DNA of 43,899 nt from Desulfobacula sp. (GCF_030611305.1 NZ_JAUWQB010000025.1:1-43899), one strand, 5' to 3'; shown: positions 9,333 through 18,445, counted from the stretch's first letter. Notes: a model not told the origin generated them from the letters alone. Program-made: numbers and translations.

Positions 9333-10637
9333 TTAACCCACCACACTGAAACTGCTGTTGGGATTAATCTTACGTTTGCGGTGGAAAACCGAGGTGGCAA
9401 TGGTTAAGCCGAGGTGTGGCAGCTTATATTTCAATGGCTGGGCATCATGATCGTACCCGTCTTCCACCCGCTGAATAATCTCTGCCATCATGGCTCCCAC
9501 CACGGGCGCGGTCTTATATTGATTGCCGCTGGTGCCGATGGCCTGGTAATAACCGTTCAGATCTGACTTGTCATAGATGGGCAGCCAGTCATCGCTTACA
9601 TCATATAGATCCACCACCCCCATAGGATTGTTTGGGATGGGCAGTTCGGGGATGCGGCGTGCCAGGCGGTAAACCTGGGCTTTCCACTGCTCTGTAGTGA
9701 CCTCGCGGTTGAAGTTATCCGGATCCACAAACTCTTTGGGATCACAGGCAGGGTCAACGCTGCCGGTGAGAATCATATTACCAGCCTCAGGCCGGTAGTA
9801 GGCTCCGATATCGGCATCATTTGTGTGATAGCCGTCCTCCAGGGGTTTGAATCCCTGCGGTGGTGGCACCACGTGCACTTCATGCCGCAGTGCCTTGGTC
9901 TTGATTAAGTTGTTATCTGATTGCCCGGCCATCTCGGTGACCTGGAATGAATGGGGCCCGGACACATTGATCACTATGGAAGCGTCAATTTGAGTGCCAT
10001 CTTCGAGGGTGACTCCCTGCACTCTATTGTCTTGCCTCCTTATTTCGCTCACTCTTTTGTTATACATGAACTCGGCCCCTTTGGTCTTGGCCGCGTCCTC
10101 CACGTTTCGGGTAGAAAAAATGGGATCGCCCACATATCCGGATTCCGGTGTGTAACAAGCACCCTCAAGAAACTCGGTGGATTCGTCATAAAAATGGGGG
10201 TCATCCGGTGTTTTGGGCTGGTAGAAAGAATGAAAATCTCCCATGGGAATCTTCGCCTTTATGGTTGCAAGATCCCATTCTTCATATTTGACGCCAACTT
10301 CATCAAAATGTTTTTTAATTTTTGGCCAATCCAGAGCCTGGCTTTTAATGAACACTGAGCCTGTGTTATGAAATTGCGCGATATCCCGTTCATCATCCAG
10401 CTCCAGATATTTCCTCCAATTGTGCCAATACCAGGCAGACTCATACGCCAACGCGACCCCATCGCGGGTGGAGTAGTAGAATCGGATATTTCCGCATGAA
10501 TTGCCGGTTGATCCCTCTCCGGCCCCGCTCTCCTTGTCTATATTTAAGGTTTTATAACCTTTTTTGGATAGTTCAAAGGCGGTGCAGCAGCCGATTATGC
10601 CGGCACCTATAATTATAGCGTCATATTTTTTGTCCAT
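9333..10637 (-). CDS. FAD-dependent amine/amino-acid oxidoreductase (DAO family)
   Basis: A 434-residue flavoprotein of the D-amino-acid oxidase/sarcosine oxidase fold. The N terminus has the FAD Rossmann motif GAGIIGCCTAFELSKKGY, with STGNSCGNIR after it, as in SoxB/DadA/opine-oxidase-type enzymes. The C-terminal half includes the usual GYYQAIGTSGNQYKTAP FAD-binding strand. The substrate is probably an amino acid or N-substituted amino acid, but the exact one cannot be read. The frame opens at 10655; the ATG at 10637 is preferred because AAAGGA lies about 9 bases upstream. It heads the operon with glnB and aspA. Confidence 0.8.
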   Translation of the reverse strand: MDKKYDAIIIGAGIIGCCTAFELSKKGYKTLNIDKESGAGEGSTGNSCGNIRFYYSTRDGVALAYESAWYWHNWRKYLELDDERDIAQFHNTGSVFIKSQALDWPKIKKHFDEVGVKYEEWDLATIKAKIPMGDFHSFYQPKTPDDPHFYDESTEFLEGACYTPESGYVGDPIFSTRNVEDAAKTKGAEFMYNKRVSEIRRQDNRVQGVTLEDGTQIDASIVINVSGPHSFQVTEMAGQSDNNLIKTKALRHEVHVVPPPQGFKPLEDGYHTNDADIGAYYRPEAGNMILTGSVDPACDPKEFVDPDNFNREVTTEQWKAQVYRLARRIPELPIPNNPMGVVDLYDVSDDWLPIYDKSDLNGYYQAIGTSGNQYKTAPVVGAMMAEIIQRVEDGYDHDAQPLKYKLPHLGLTIATSVFHRKRKINPNSSFSVVG

Positions 10638-10681
10638 ATTTAACAGTCCTTTCATTAGTATGGTTAAATTAAGTTGTCTTC

Positions 10682-10697
10682 GCCAACAATACTTGGC
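10682..10697. promoter_or_regulatory. Possible operator downstream of the oxidoreductase promoter
   Basis: Inverted repeat GCCAA-N6-TTGGC, lying between the predicted -10 element and the start codon of the FAD oxidoreductase gene. Its position fits a repressor site; no regulator can be assigned. Confidence 0.3.
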
Positions 10698-10705
10698 AAT
10701 GACTT

Positions 10706-10734
10706 TTTGTAATATTTATTACTAATGATGTCAA
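10706..10734 (-). promoter_or_regulatory. Predicted sigma-70 promoter of the oxidoreductase-glnB-aspA operon
   Basis: On the minus strand, TTGACA (10734-10729) is followed after 17 bp by TACAAA (10711-10706). The -35 is perfect, the -10 matches 4 of 6. It lies about 70 bp upstream of the start codon and about 65 bp from the insertion sequence, so the insertion leaves the promoter intact. Confidence 0.5.
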
Positions 10735-10799
10735 GAAGAAATATTTTTTCTCATAATTTATTGATAACTTCAAGATATGGCATGGAAAATCAAATTATT

Positions 10800-11824
10800 G
10801 GTTCATCCGATTAACGCGTATTTTTTGGTATGAAGATCAAAAAGCTTCAGTTTAAAAAATTCAAAGTCACGATACCCATAGGCTTGTCGTTTCATGGTTT
10901 TGATTTTGTTATTGGTTCCTTCTAAAGGCCCTGTTGAAATAGCATAGTCATAATAGGCAAGGATTCTGATTTTATGTAAAGCCAGCGTTTTGGCAAATTT
11001 TTTTAGCATTGGAATATTTGAGGCATTAGCAAGGTTAATCCAGTTGCTGATTACCTTTTCGCCAGTCTCCTTGTCTGCCTGATTCCAAATTTGCCTAAGT
11101 TCTTCCTTCATATAGTAAACAGTAGACAGAGGTTGGTTGATTTCAAGTGCTTTTTGAAGCCGTTCCGGTTCCCTTTTATCACCTTGAAGATTTTCAGGAT
11201 TTTTTAATAAAAGCCAACGAGTCCCCTTGATTAATTTTTGTTCATCAGGATCACAAAGGTGGTTGTAAAGAGCTCTTCTAAAGTCAGACAGTTTATCATT
11301 AAATAATTTTACAACATGGAACCTGTCGAAAACAATTGGTACATTGGGTAAATTTTCTATAACAGCGCGTAGATACGCCGGCGACATATCAATGCTGACA
11401 GCTTGAATTTGAGCTTTTGAGGCTTTTATTTTTTGCCAAAACGGCTTTAAAGCATCTCCACCTTTTCCTTTCTCAGCATGAAGGATTTGGCCAGTTTGTA
11501 AATCCATTACAATGGTTAGATATTGATGCCCTTTTCCAATTGAAATCTCCTCTATAGCAATCTGCTTGATATTCTTGAGTTTTATACTTTTATAGCGTCG
11601 TTTCAAATATGCTTTCTGGATTTCCTTAATCGTATCCCAACTGATTTTAAGATGATTGGCAATATCTTTAATCGTCATGAATCGGGATAATTCCAGTGCA
11701 TATCGTTCAAAAAATTTGGATAATGGTCATGTCCACTCCTTAATTTCAAGATTAAAAATTCTACTGTAATTCAAATCCATCTAAACCTTTAATTTATGCG
11801 AAGTACGCGATTTCCGGATGAACC
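10800..11824 (-). mobile_element. ISL3-family insertion sequence, internally deleted
   Basis: A 1025-bp element. The left end (10800-10820) starts GGTTCATCCG and runs to CGCGTA; the right end (11804-11824) is its imperfect inverse, starting TACGCG and ending CGGATGAACC. The element is flanked on both sides by the 8-bp direct repeat AAATTATT (10792-10799 and 11825-11832), the target duplication length known for ISL3 elements. Full ISL3 elements are usually 1.3 kb or more with a transposase of about 400 residues; this one is shorter and encodes only 291. The ends and duplication show a genuine transposition event. Confidence 0.85.
10803..11678 (-). pseudogene. ISL3-family transposase, N-terminally truncated
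   Basis: A 291-residue DDE transposase. The helix-turn-helix (MTIKDIANHLKISWDTIKEI), the catalytic domain (AIEEISIGKGHQYLTIVMD, AVSIDMSPAYLRAV, VFDRFHVVKLFN) and the C-terminal STGPLEGTNNKIKTMKRQAYGYRD with its glutamate are present. The usual zinc-binding N-terminal domain of about 100 residues is missing. The same frame continues upstream with family-like residues (PLSKFFERYALELSRF) to a TGA at 11727-11729. Beyond that it shows a short stretch from an ATG at 11780 that may be the original start. This fits an internal deletion joining the first codons to the HTH region. The gene is probably inactive. Confidence 0.8.
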
Positions 11825-11902
11825 AAATTATTTTTATTCCTGCACGAGATAAAAAATCCCACGCCCTGTTTAGTTATTTTTTCCTCTGTACCTATTTTTT
11901 GC

Positions 11903-11908
11903 TTGACA
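11903..11908 (+). promoter_or_regulatory. Possible -35 element of the catabolic island
   Basis: A perfect TTGACA lies 120 bp upstream of the dipeptidase start. The expected -10 position holds only AT-rich sequence (TAATAA), so the promoter is weak or needs an activator. Confidence 0.3.
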
Positions 11909-11942
11909 GATTAAATTACGTTCAATAATAATGTAATTAAAG

Positions 11943-11965
11943 TTACAAATTGTTTAAACTTGTAA
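11943..11965. promoter_or_regulatory. Possible operator upstream of the dipeptidase gene
   Basis: Inverted repeat TTACAA-N11-TTGTAA between the candidate -35 element and the start of the first gene of the island. A candidate site for the RpiR regulator encoded at 20249-21160, by position only. The region is very AT-rich, so chance is possible. Confidence 0.3.
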
Positions 11966-12027
11966 TTATATAGTTCATTTTTAATTGCAGCTATTATACT
12001 TTTAATATTAAGTAAAGGAGGTTCAAG

Positions 12028-13107
12028 ATGACTTTTGAACTAACCACCAAAGAAGAGGAACGGGCCTTAAAACTCCATCATGATTCTCTTGTTATTGACT
12101 GTCACTCCGATATTCATCTGCATGTCATCCGAGCGCGGGGTCAAGGCAAAACCCACGTTCTTGAAAAAGAATTCTATGAACGTTGGGTAAAAGCTGGTCT
12201 GAATGTCGTTGTTCTAAATACGATGGCAAAATTTGGCCCCGAGGTATATCCTTATAGGACAAGCCCTGTTCATAATTTCCTGCTTATGGTGGATGCCATA
12301 AATCAAGAATTACTTGAAAGCCCCGAACATTTCTTCCTGATTCTAAAACCTGAAGATATTGAAGTATCAAGAAATAGTGAAAAAATTGGTATTATGTTGG
12401 GGCTCGAAGGAGCTGAAGCCATTGAAATGAATCTTGGATTTTTAAGGTGTTACCATAGGTTGGGATTGCGAATAATGAATCTAACATGGCACCTGAGAAA
12501 TCAGGTTGCTGATGGTGTAGCAGAACCTTCAAATTCTGGGTTGTCAAACTTTGGACGTGAAGTTGTCGCAGAACTAAATCGCTTAGGCATTATCATAGAT
12601 GTTTCTCACTTGTCTAAGAATGGAGTTCGCGATGTTCTTGATTTGTCAAAACAACCAGTAATTGCTTCGCATTCAAATGCAGTAGCCATCTGTGACCATC
12701 AAAGAAATTTGGAAGATTGGCAGATTAAAGAAATTGCTGAAAAAGGTGGAATTGTTGGAGTTGCTTTTCTTGGTAGATTTGTTGCCGATAAGGATCCAAC
12801 AATAAAAAATGTTTTAGATCATGTAGATCACATTAAAAAATTAGCTGGTAGTGATTGTCTTGCGATTGGACCTGATTATACAGATTTTTGTCAAGATATG
12901 ATTATATCATCAAGACGAGTGGCAGGCCCGGGACAACCTGTTAATGATCTGAATATTCCATACGCTGAAGGCTTGGAAGATGTTACTAATCTTTCAAACT
13001 TTACACGTGGCCTTATTTCAAGAAATTATAAAACCAAAGAGGTTAGAGGCATACTTGGTGAAAATTTTTTAAGATTGTTTAAGGGTATTTATAAAGATAT
13101 TTGTTGA
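12028..13107 (+). CDS. Peptidase M19 (membrane/renal dipeptidase family)
   Basis: A 359-residue zinc dipeptidase-fold protein. It has the M19 metal ligands in order: DCHSDIH (HxD) near residue 24, LGLEGAEAIE (bridging glutamate), IDVSHLS (first later histidine), ASHSNA (second histidine) and IGPDYTD (aspartate). The family hydrolyses dipeptides, often with a D-residue, and related N-acyl or amide bonds. No signal peptide is seen, so it should act in the cytosol on imported substrate. A perfect AAAGGAGG ribosome-binding site lies 7 bases before the ATG. It heads the gene run with the TRAP transporter and PrpD-type genes. Confidence 0.9.
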   Translation: MTFELTTKEEERALKLHHDSLVIDCHSDIHLHVIRARGQGKTHVLEKEFYERWVKAGLNVVVLNTMAKFGPEVYPYRTSPVHNFLLMVDAINQELLESPEHFFLILKPEDIEVSRNSEKIGIMLGLEGAEAIEMNLGFLRCYHRLGLRIMNLTWHLRNQVADGVAEPSNSGLSNFGREVVAELNRLGIIIDVSHLSKNGVRDVLDLSKQPVIASHSNAVAICDHQRNLEDWQIKEIAEKGGIVGVAFLGRFVADKDPTIKNVLDHVDHIKKLAGSDCLAIGPDYTDFCQDMIISSRRVAGPGQPVNDLNIPYAEGLEDVTNLSNFTRGLISRNYKTKEVRGILGENFLRLFKGIYKDIC

Positions 13108-13184
13108 ATGTTTATGAAAGTGCAAACAATTAACAATTAGAGCATTACGAGAGCGTTTAATAACCATATAACAAGGAGAAAAAT

Positions 13185-14216
13185 ATGAAAAAGTTAATTT
13201 TATTCAGTATGTTAACAACTTTAATTATTGGTGTTATTTCGATTCCACTGGAAGCTATTGCAAAGGATGTTTATGAATTCACTATATCGGTTGAGACAGC
13301 GCCGGATAGAGAACGAAATCGAGGAATACAAATTTTTATCAATGAGTTGGAAGAAAAATCAAATGGGCGATTTAAGGCCAAATTCTTTCAGAGTGCCCAG
13401 CTTTATAAAGGAAAAGATATTCTTAAAGCACTTACTTTAGGAACCGTTGAAATGGGTGTGCCAGGTGTTTGGTGGTTAGATAAAATAAATCCAAATGCTG
13501 CACTTACTGCACTTCCCATGTTTTATGCACAACCGCCTGAAGTTACTGAGAAGCTTGTTGATGGCGAATTTGGTAAAGAGCTTGCCGACTCTATAGAAAA
13601 AAAGATGAATGTTGTTATTCCTGGAAAATGGTATGAATTAGGATATGTACATCTCCATACTACAAAAAAAGAGATAAAAACTCTAAATGATTTGAAGGAC
13701 CTCAAAATTCGATATTTTGGTTCTCCTGCAAATTCGAGTAGATTGCAAGCCTTAGGTGCTAATCCTATACCTGTACCTTGGCCTGATATGTCAATGGCTC
13801 TGATGCGAGGTACAGTGGATGGATTAATAACTTCATATAGTGCCATGTATGGTGCAAAGTTAGTAGATGCTGGTATTAAATATTCTGTCATGGATCGTCA
13901 ATACTTTTTACATTATGTACCGATGTGCTCAAAAAAGTTTTGGGATGCGTTACCGACTGATCTTCAAATTCTTTTTACCGAGGTCTGGAATAGGAGTGTT
14001 CCCAAGCAGCGAGCAATCGCAAGGGAATTGCAAAAAAAAGGTGAATTGGCCATTGAACAACTATTAAAGAAAAAAGGCGGAAAAATATTTCGTCCGTCTG
14101 ACGAAACCCTTGCAAAATGGCGGGAACATATTATGCCGACACAAGCAAAATTGGTAAAAAAGTTAAATATAGATCCTAATCTCGTCGAAACCGCAAAGAA
14201 AATGCTTGGAATGTAA
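13185..14216 (+). CDS. dctP: TRAP transporter substrate-binding protein
   Basis: A 343-residue periplasmic protein with a Sec signal peptide (lysines, then a hydrophobic stretch to about residue 26, with a plausible AIA-K cleavage site). The DctP-family core is clear: a VETAPDRERNRG start, the FQSAQLYKGKDILKALTLGTVEMG strand, the substrate-anchoring arginine in DLKIRYFGSPANS, and GTVDGLITSY. It should bind an organic anion and deliver it to DctQM. A ribosome-binding AAGGAG precedes the ATG. It is separated from dctQ by a strong hairpin. Confidence 0.93.
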   Translation: MKKLILFSMLTTLIIGVISIPLEAIAKDVYEFTISVETAPDRERNRGIQIFINELEEKSNGRFKAKFFQSAQLYKGKDILKALTLGTVEMGVPGVWWLDKINPNAALTALPMFYAQPPEVTEKLVDGEFGKELADSIEKKMNVVIPGKWYELGYVHLHTTKKEIKTLNDLKDLKIRYFGSPANSSRLQALGANPIPVPWPDMSMALMRGTVDGLITSYSAMYGAKLVDAGIKYSVMDRQYFLHYVPMCSKKFWDALPTDLQILFTEVWNRSVPKQRAIARELQKKGELAIEQLLKKKGGKIFRPSDETLAKWREHIMPTQAKLVKKLNIDPNLVETAKKMLGM

Positions 14217-14226
14217 AAAAGGAGAA

Positions 14227-14280
14227 CAACAGTCTTCAGGCAGGCCAATCTGTTTCTTAATACCTGCCTGAAGATTGTTG
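14227..14280 (+). promoter_or_regulatory. Intercistronic hairpin between dctP and dctQ
   Basis: Arms 14227-14244 and 14263-14280 pair over 18 bp (17 Watson-Crick and one G-U), closing an 18-base loop. No T-run follows, so it is not a simple terminator. In binding-protein operons such hairpins protect the 3' end of the first message and give more binding protein than permease, which is the likely role here. Confidence 0.6.
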
Positions 14281-14291
14281 GGTTAATTAAA

Positions 14292-14834
14292 ATGAAAATA
14301 ATAATAAAGATTTGGAATCGTATTGAAAAAATAGTTTTTGGCGGTTTTTCCTGTTGTGCACTCCTGGTTATATTATACGCCGTTTTCATGCGTTACGTGA
14401 TGGGTTCAGCACCAGAATGGTCAGAAGAAGTTGCAATTTATATGACTATTTGGTCTGTTTACTTGGCTTCAAGTACAATAGCTGAAAATAAAGAACATAT
14501 CGGAGCCACTTTTATTTTTGATCTTTTCCCATCTACTTTACGCCGTTTGATAAAAATAGTAACCACTTTTTTGGGGATAATATTTTCCATAGCAATTACT
14601 TATTATGGTTTTGTTATCGTTCGGGCTGCAATAAATATGGGGGAAGTGTCTGAAACATCGTTGCGTTTTCCAATGTGGCTTGCTTATCTTGCAGTACCAG
14701 TCGGTTTCTCGTTATTGTCTTTAAGGTTTACAAAAGAACTTTGGCTTTTGTTGTTTCAATTTACACCAGATCTTCTGAAAGGAAGTCATGAAGATATTAG
14801 GCCATGTTTAAAAAAAGGGGATCGTGTGCGATGA
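14292..14834 (+). CDS. dctQ: TRAP transporter small permease
   Basis: A 180-residue four-helix membrane protein of the DctQ family. Typical features are FGGFSCCALLVILYAVFMRYVMGSAPEWSEEVAIYMTIWSVYLASS and the later AYLAVPVGFSLLSLRF helix. It forms the permease with DctM and uses an ion gradient to move the substrate released by DctP. Its stop overlaps the dctM start (ATGA at 14831), so the two are translationally coupled. Confidence 0.9.
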   Translation: MKIIIKIWNRIEKIVFGGFSCCALLVILYAVFMRYVMGSAPEWSEEVAIYMTIWSVYLASSTIAENKEHIGATFIFDLFPSTLRRLIKIVTTFLGIIFSIAITYYGFVIVRAAINMGEVSETSLRFPMWLAYLAVPVGFSLLSLRFTKELWLLLFQFTPDLLKGSHEDIRPCLKKGDRVR

Positions 14835-16114
14835 TAATATCTTTTATTATTATTTTTTCTTTACTTTTATGTTCAGGAATGCCAATTTTTCTGACTCTTG
14901 GTTTAACCTCAATCACTATGCTTATTTTTTTTTCTCATGTACCGGCTGTAATGGTACCTGAAGTAATGTATAATTCTTTGGGAGGCTTTACACTTCTTGC
15001 TATTCCATTTTTTACTGTAGCCGCTCAATTTATGACTCAAGGAGGTGTATCACGTCATCTTATAAATGCAATTAACTGTTATGTGGGCCATTGGCGTGGA
15101 GGGCTGGCAATAGCCTGTGTATTTACCTGTATGTTTTTTGCTGCGATTTGTGGTTCATCTGTTGCTACAGCTTTATCTATAGGAATTATTGTAGTACCGG
15201 CTATGGCACAAAGAGGATATAGTTTGTCTTTTGCAACAGGTGTAGTTGCTTCATCCGGTACAATGGGAATCATGATTCCGCCGAGTATTTCATTAATACT
15301 TTTCGGGATTATAACAGAACAATCGATTCCGAGACTTTTTCTCGGCGGTGTATTGCCTGGGATACTAGAAGGAGGCCTTTATATAGCTTGGATTTGTTAT
15401 TATGCAAGACGTAAAAACTATGGCGGTTCTAAAAAGGTTTCTTTTAAAAAAGCAACAAGTACTACGTTAAAAGCACTACCAGCTTTATCGCTTCCGATTA
15501 TTGTTTTAGGTGGGATTTATTCTGGAATAGTAACAGTAACTGAAGCGGCAGCTTTAGCAGCCGGAGCAGCGATAATCGTTGCGCTGTTCATTTATCGTGA
15601 AGTCAAATTTAATAATATTCTTAATGTCTTTGCGGACGGGATGAAATCGGCAGGTATGATAATGATTATTATCGCTTCCGCAAGCGTTTTCGGTCACTGG
15701 ATTACACATGCAGGAATCCCTGCACAACTTGTAACAAATGTTAAATCATTGAACCTGCAACCCTGGATGTTTCTCTTGTTTTGTAATTTTCTATTTTTGT
15801 TTCTGGGAATGTTTCTTGAGGTTGTATCGATAATGCTAATAACACTTCCAATTCTTTTGCCAACAATTATTGAACTTGGAATTGATCCGATTCACTTTGG
15901 GGTAATGATGGTTGTCAATATGGAAGTGGCGCTAATAACTCCCCCTGTAGGATTAAACCTTTTTGTCCTTTCGGGAGTAGCTAATGTGCCGTTGAAAGAG
16001 GTCGTACGTGGGGCATTCCCTTTCATGTTGCTTGGTCTTCTCGAAATTGCATTGGTAACATATATACCAGAGATAGTAACATTTTTACCAAATTTGTTAA
16101 TGGGTCCGGGTTAA
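14831..16114 (+). CDS. dctM: TRAP transporter large permease
   Basis: A 427-residue, roughly 12-helix DctM-family membrane protein. Marker segments are FTLLAIPFFTVAAQFMTQGGVS, ICGSSVATALSIGIIVVPAMAQRGYS, ASSGTMGIMIPPSISLILFG and the C-terminal ALITPPVGLNLFVLSGVA. The frame is open from 14804, but the ATG at 14831 overlaps the dctQ stop, begins with the usual hydrophobic helix, and is preferred. It forms the ion-coupled channel for the island's substrate. Confidence 0.92.
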   Translation: MIISFIIIFSLLLCSGMPIFLTLGLTSITMLIFFSHVPAVMVPEVMYNSLGGFTLLAIPFFTVAAQFMTQGGVSRHLINAINCYVGHWRGGLAIACVFTCMFFAAICGSSVATALSIGIIVVPAMAQRGYSLSFATGVVASSGTMGIMIPPSISLILFGIITEQSIPRLFLGGVLPGILEGGLYIAWICYYARRKNYGGSKKVSFKKATSTTLKALPALSLPIIVLGGIYSGIVTVTEAAALAAGAAIIVALFIYREVKFNNILNVFADGMKSAGMIMIIIASASVFGHWITHAGIPAQLVTNVKSLNLQPWMFLLFCNFLFLFLGMFLEVVSIMLITLPILLPTIIELGIDPIHFGVMMVVNMEVALITPPVGLNLFVLSGVANVPLKEVVRGAFPFMLLGLLEIALVTYIPEIVTFLPNLLMGPG

Positions 16115-16118
16115 AAGA

Positions 16119-17462
16119 ATGAACATATCTGAAGAAATAGCTAAAACCATTCAACGTATTCACTTTGATGATATTCCACAAAAAACTATTGAAAAGGCTA
16201 AGGTAGCAATTTTAGATTGGTTAGGTGTTACCTTTTGCGGTGCAAAAGATTCATCCTCAATTATTCTAGTTGACGCAATAAAAAAATTTTCTGGGCCTAA
16301 ACAAGCAATGGTTATAGGCCAAAATTTTTACACCGATATTATTAATGCTTCTCTACTAAACGGATACTTTTCTCATGTTTTGGATTATGATGATATCCAC
16401 CTTGGTTTGATAGGGCATCCTAGTGCTCCTGTATTACCGGCTTTGTTTGCACTCGGAGAATGGAGACATCTCAGTGGGAAAGACTTAATGTGTTCTTATA
16501 TTATTGGCGTAGAAGTTGAGTGTATGCTCGCTGAAGCGATAAACCCGGAACATTATGAACAGGGATGGCATTCAACGGCAACGCTTGGTCATTTGGGTGC
16601 AGCTGCGGGCTCGGGAAAGCTTATGGGGCTGGGGGAAAAACATTTTATTAATGCGTTAGGCATAGCAGGAACAACGGCAGCTGGCCTTAGAGAAGTATTC
16701 GGATCAATGTCAAAGCCATTCCAAATCGGAAAGGCTGCTTCGGACGGATTAATGGGCGCTATTTTAGCAGAACAAGGGATTACTAGTGCAAAAGACATAC
16801 TCGGAGGAAAAAAAGGTATTATTTCAGTTATGGGAAAAGAATGTAATACCAATGAGATTTTTCATAATTTTGGACGGAGTTGGCAGATTGATAACATAAT
16901 TTTTAAAAAACATGCCTCGTGTTATAGAACACATGCTGTAATTGAATGCGCTTTATCATTAAAAGAAAAGTTGAATCTATTGCAAAAAAATATTGAATCT
17001 ATTGAATCTATTGTGTGTAAGATACCACCATTGGCATGGGATATGGCGAAAATTTTAATTCCGAAGAATAAATTAGAAGGTAAATTTAGCCAGCCATTTT
17101 GTTTGGCTGTTTCTCTTTTAGAAGGACATGCAACTGAAAGAGTTTTTACTCATAAAAAAATAAAAAATAATTTAATTATTGAAATAATGGAAAAAACTTC
17201 CGTTCAAGTTAAAAAATATTTAAAGAGTACAGAAGCAATAGTTGAAATTAAACTAGATGATGGGAAGATTTTTAATAAGCAAATAGATACTGAAGCATTA
17301 ACAAAAGGTTCAGAGGAAATTATATCTGAGGTAATAGAAAAATTTAAAAATTCGATAACATGTTCAAAAAAAGGCTGCAATGTAGAAATGCTTATTAAAT
17401 CGGTTCTGAATTTAGAAAAAACAAAAGATCTTAAAGAAATAATTCATCAATTAGCTTTTTAA
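16119..17462 (+). CDS. MmgE/PrpD family protein (first copy)
   Basis: A 447-residue MmgE/PrpD protein. Family landmarks include LDWLGVTFCGA, the LNGYFSHVLDYDDIHLGLIGHPSAPVLPAL block, a GWHSTATLGHLGAAAGSGKLMGL segment and KPFQIGKAASDGLMGAILAEQGI. The family includes 2-methylcitrate dehydratase, cis-aconitate decarboxylase and iminodisuccinate epimerase, so the reaction cannot be read from the fold. The coding sequence is markedly AT-rich compared with the second copy at 18647. It starts 4 bases after dctM, in the same operon. Confidence 0.85.
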   Translation: MNISEEIAKTIQRIHFDDIPQKTIEKAKVAILDWLGVTFCGAKDSSSIILVDAIKKFSGPKQAMVIGQNFYTDIINASLLNGYFSHVLDYDDIHLGLIGHPSAPVLPALFALGEWRHLSGKDLMCSYIIGVEVECMLAEAINPEHYEQGWHSTATLGHLGAAAGSGKLMGLGEKHFINALGIAGTTAAGLREVFGSMSKPFQIGKAASDGLMGAILAEQGITSAKDILGGKKGIISVMGKECNTNEIFHNFGRSWQIDNIIFKKHASCYRTHAVIECALSLKEKLNLLQKNIESIESIVCKIPPLAWDMAKILIPKNKLEGKFSQPFCLAVSLLEGHATERVFTHKKIKNNLIIEIMEKTSVQVKKYLKSTEAIVEIKLDDGKIFNKQIDTEALTKGSEEIISEVIEKFKNSITCSKKGCNVEMLIKSVLNLEKTKDLKEIIHQLAF

Positions 17463-17494
17463 GTTTGTTCATAAAATTAGAGGAGATTACGTTA

Positions 17495-18445
17495 ATGAAA
17501 AAAAGTTTAAAAATTGATAACATATCTATTAATTCAGGACAAAAAAAAGCCGAATGGTTGGAGGTTGCACAAGATTTTTCAGGGGCAATAAAAATACCGC
17601 TTTTAGCAATTAATGGAATGCAAAGCGGAAGAACATTTTATGTTGTATCAGGATTATACGGCGATGAATATAACGGTATGGAGGCAATATATAAAATATA
17701 TGAAGAATTGAACCCTCAACTTTTAAAGGGGTGTTTTATTGGAATACCCATACTAAATACACCAGCATTTGATCTTATCAAACGAAACGGTCCTGATGAG
17801 TTGATTTTGAATAGAACGGGAAGTGGAAATGCTAACGGTTTTTTGACTGAAAAAATTACAAGATATTTTATGGATCATATTGTAACCAAATCAGATTTTG
17901 GGATTGAAATACTTGAAATCGGTATGTGTTATAAAATTACGCCATTTGTTTCTTTAGTTAAAAGCTCAAATGGATCTTATAATTTAGATTATGCTAAAGC
18001 TTTTGGGAATGATTTGCTTTGGGCAGGGAGTGCTTCATCTTCTGTTTTAAGAAATGCTGTGTCAAAAACCGGCGTTGATGTGTTCATGAAACACGGTGGT
18101 GGCAATGGTGAGGTGGATCAAGAACATGTCACTTTTGAGATAGATGGGATTAAGAATGTTTTGAAACATATAATGATATTGGAAGAGAAGCCAAAAAGAT
18201 TTAAATCGAAGTATAAAATATTCGATGGCTTTTGGATGCATGGGAAAAATGGTGGAATATTTCGCTCAAGCTTAAATCTACGGCAAAATGTAAAAAAAGG
18301 TGAAATATTGGCAACTATTCATAATCTTTTAAACAAAGAAATAGAAGTAATAAAATCTCCTTATGATGGTATAGTTATAGGCTTTAGGACAGTACCTCGA
18401 ATACGCCCTGGTGACTGGACAGTTTGGGTAGGGCGAATACAATAA
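17495..18445 (+). CDS. Succinylglutamate desuccinylase/aspartoacylase-fold protein lacking usual zinc ligands
   Basis: A 316-residue protein of the M14-type AstE/aspartoacylase group. The scaffold is clear: SGLYGDEYNGMEAIYKIYEEL, GCFIGIPILNTPAFDLI, the LILNR arginine segment and a C-terminal barrel-like domain (KKGEILATI, SPYDGIVIGF). However, the usual GxHGDE zinc motif reads GLYGDE, with tyrosine for the first histidine. The DLH motif expected near residue 140 reads IEILEIG, with no histidine, and the late catalytic glutamate region reads KHGGGNGE. It may use another metal geometry or be non-catalytic. The frame opens at 17465, but AGAGGAGA before the ATG at 17495 decides the start. Confidence 0.75.
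   Translation: MKKSLKIDNISINSGQKKAEWLEVAQDFSGAIKIPLLAINGMQSGRTFYVVSGLYGDEYNGMEAIYKIYEELNPQLLKGCFIGIPILNTPAFDLIKRNGPDELILNRTGSGNANGFLTEKITRYFMDHIVTKSDFGIEILEIGMCYKITPFVSLVKSSNGSYNLDYAKAFGNDLLWAGSASSSVLRNAVSKTGVDVFMKHGGGNGEVDQEHVTFEIDGIKNVLKHIMILEEKPKRFKSKYKIFDGFWMHGKNGGIFRSSLNLRQNVKKGEILATIHNLLNKEIEVIKSPYDGIVIGFRTVPRIRPGDWTVWVGRIQ

Noticed and set aside
11727-11729. TGA in the ISL3 transposase frame as another selenocysteine codon
   Set aside because: No conserved cysteine is expected there, the upstream N-terminal domain is missing, and a deletion explains it better.
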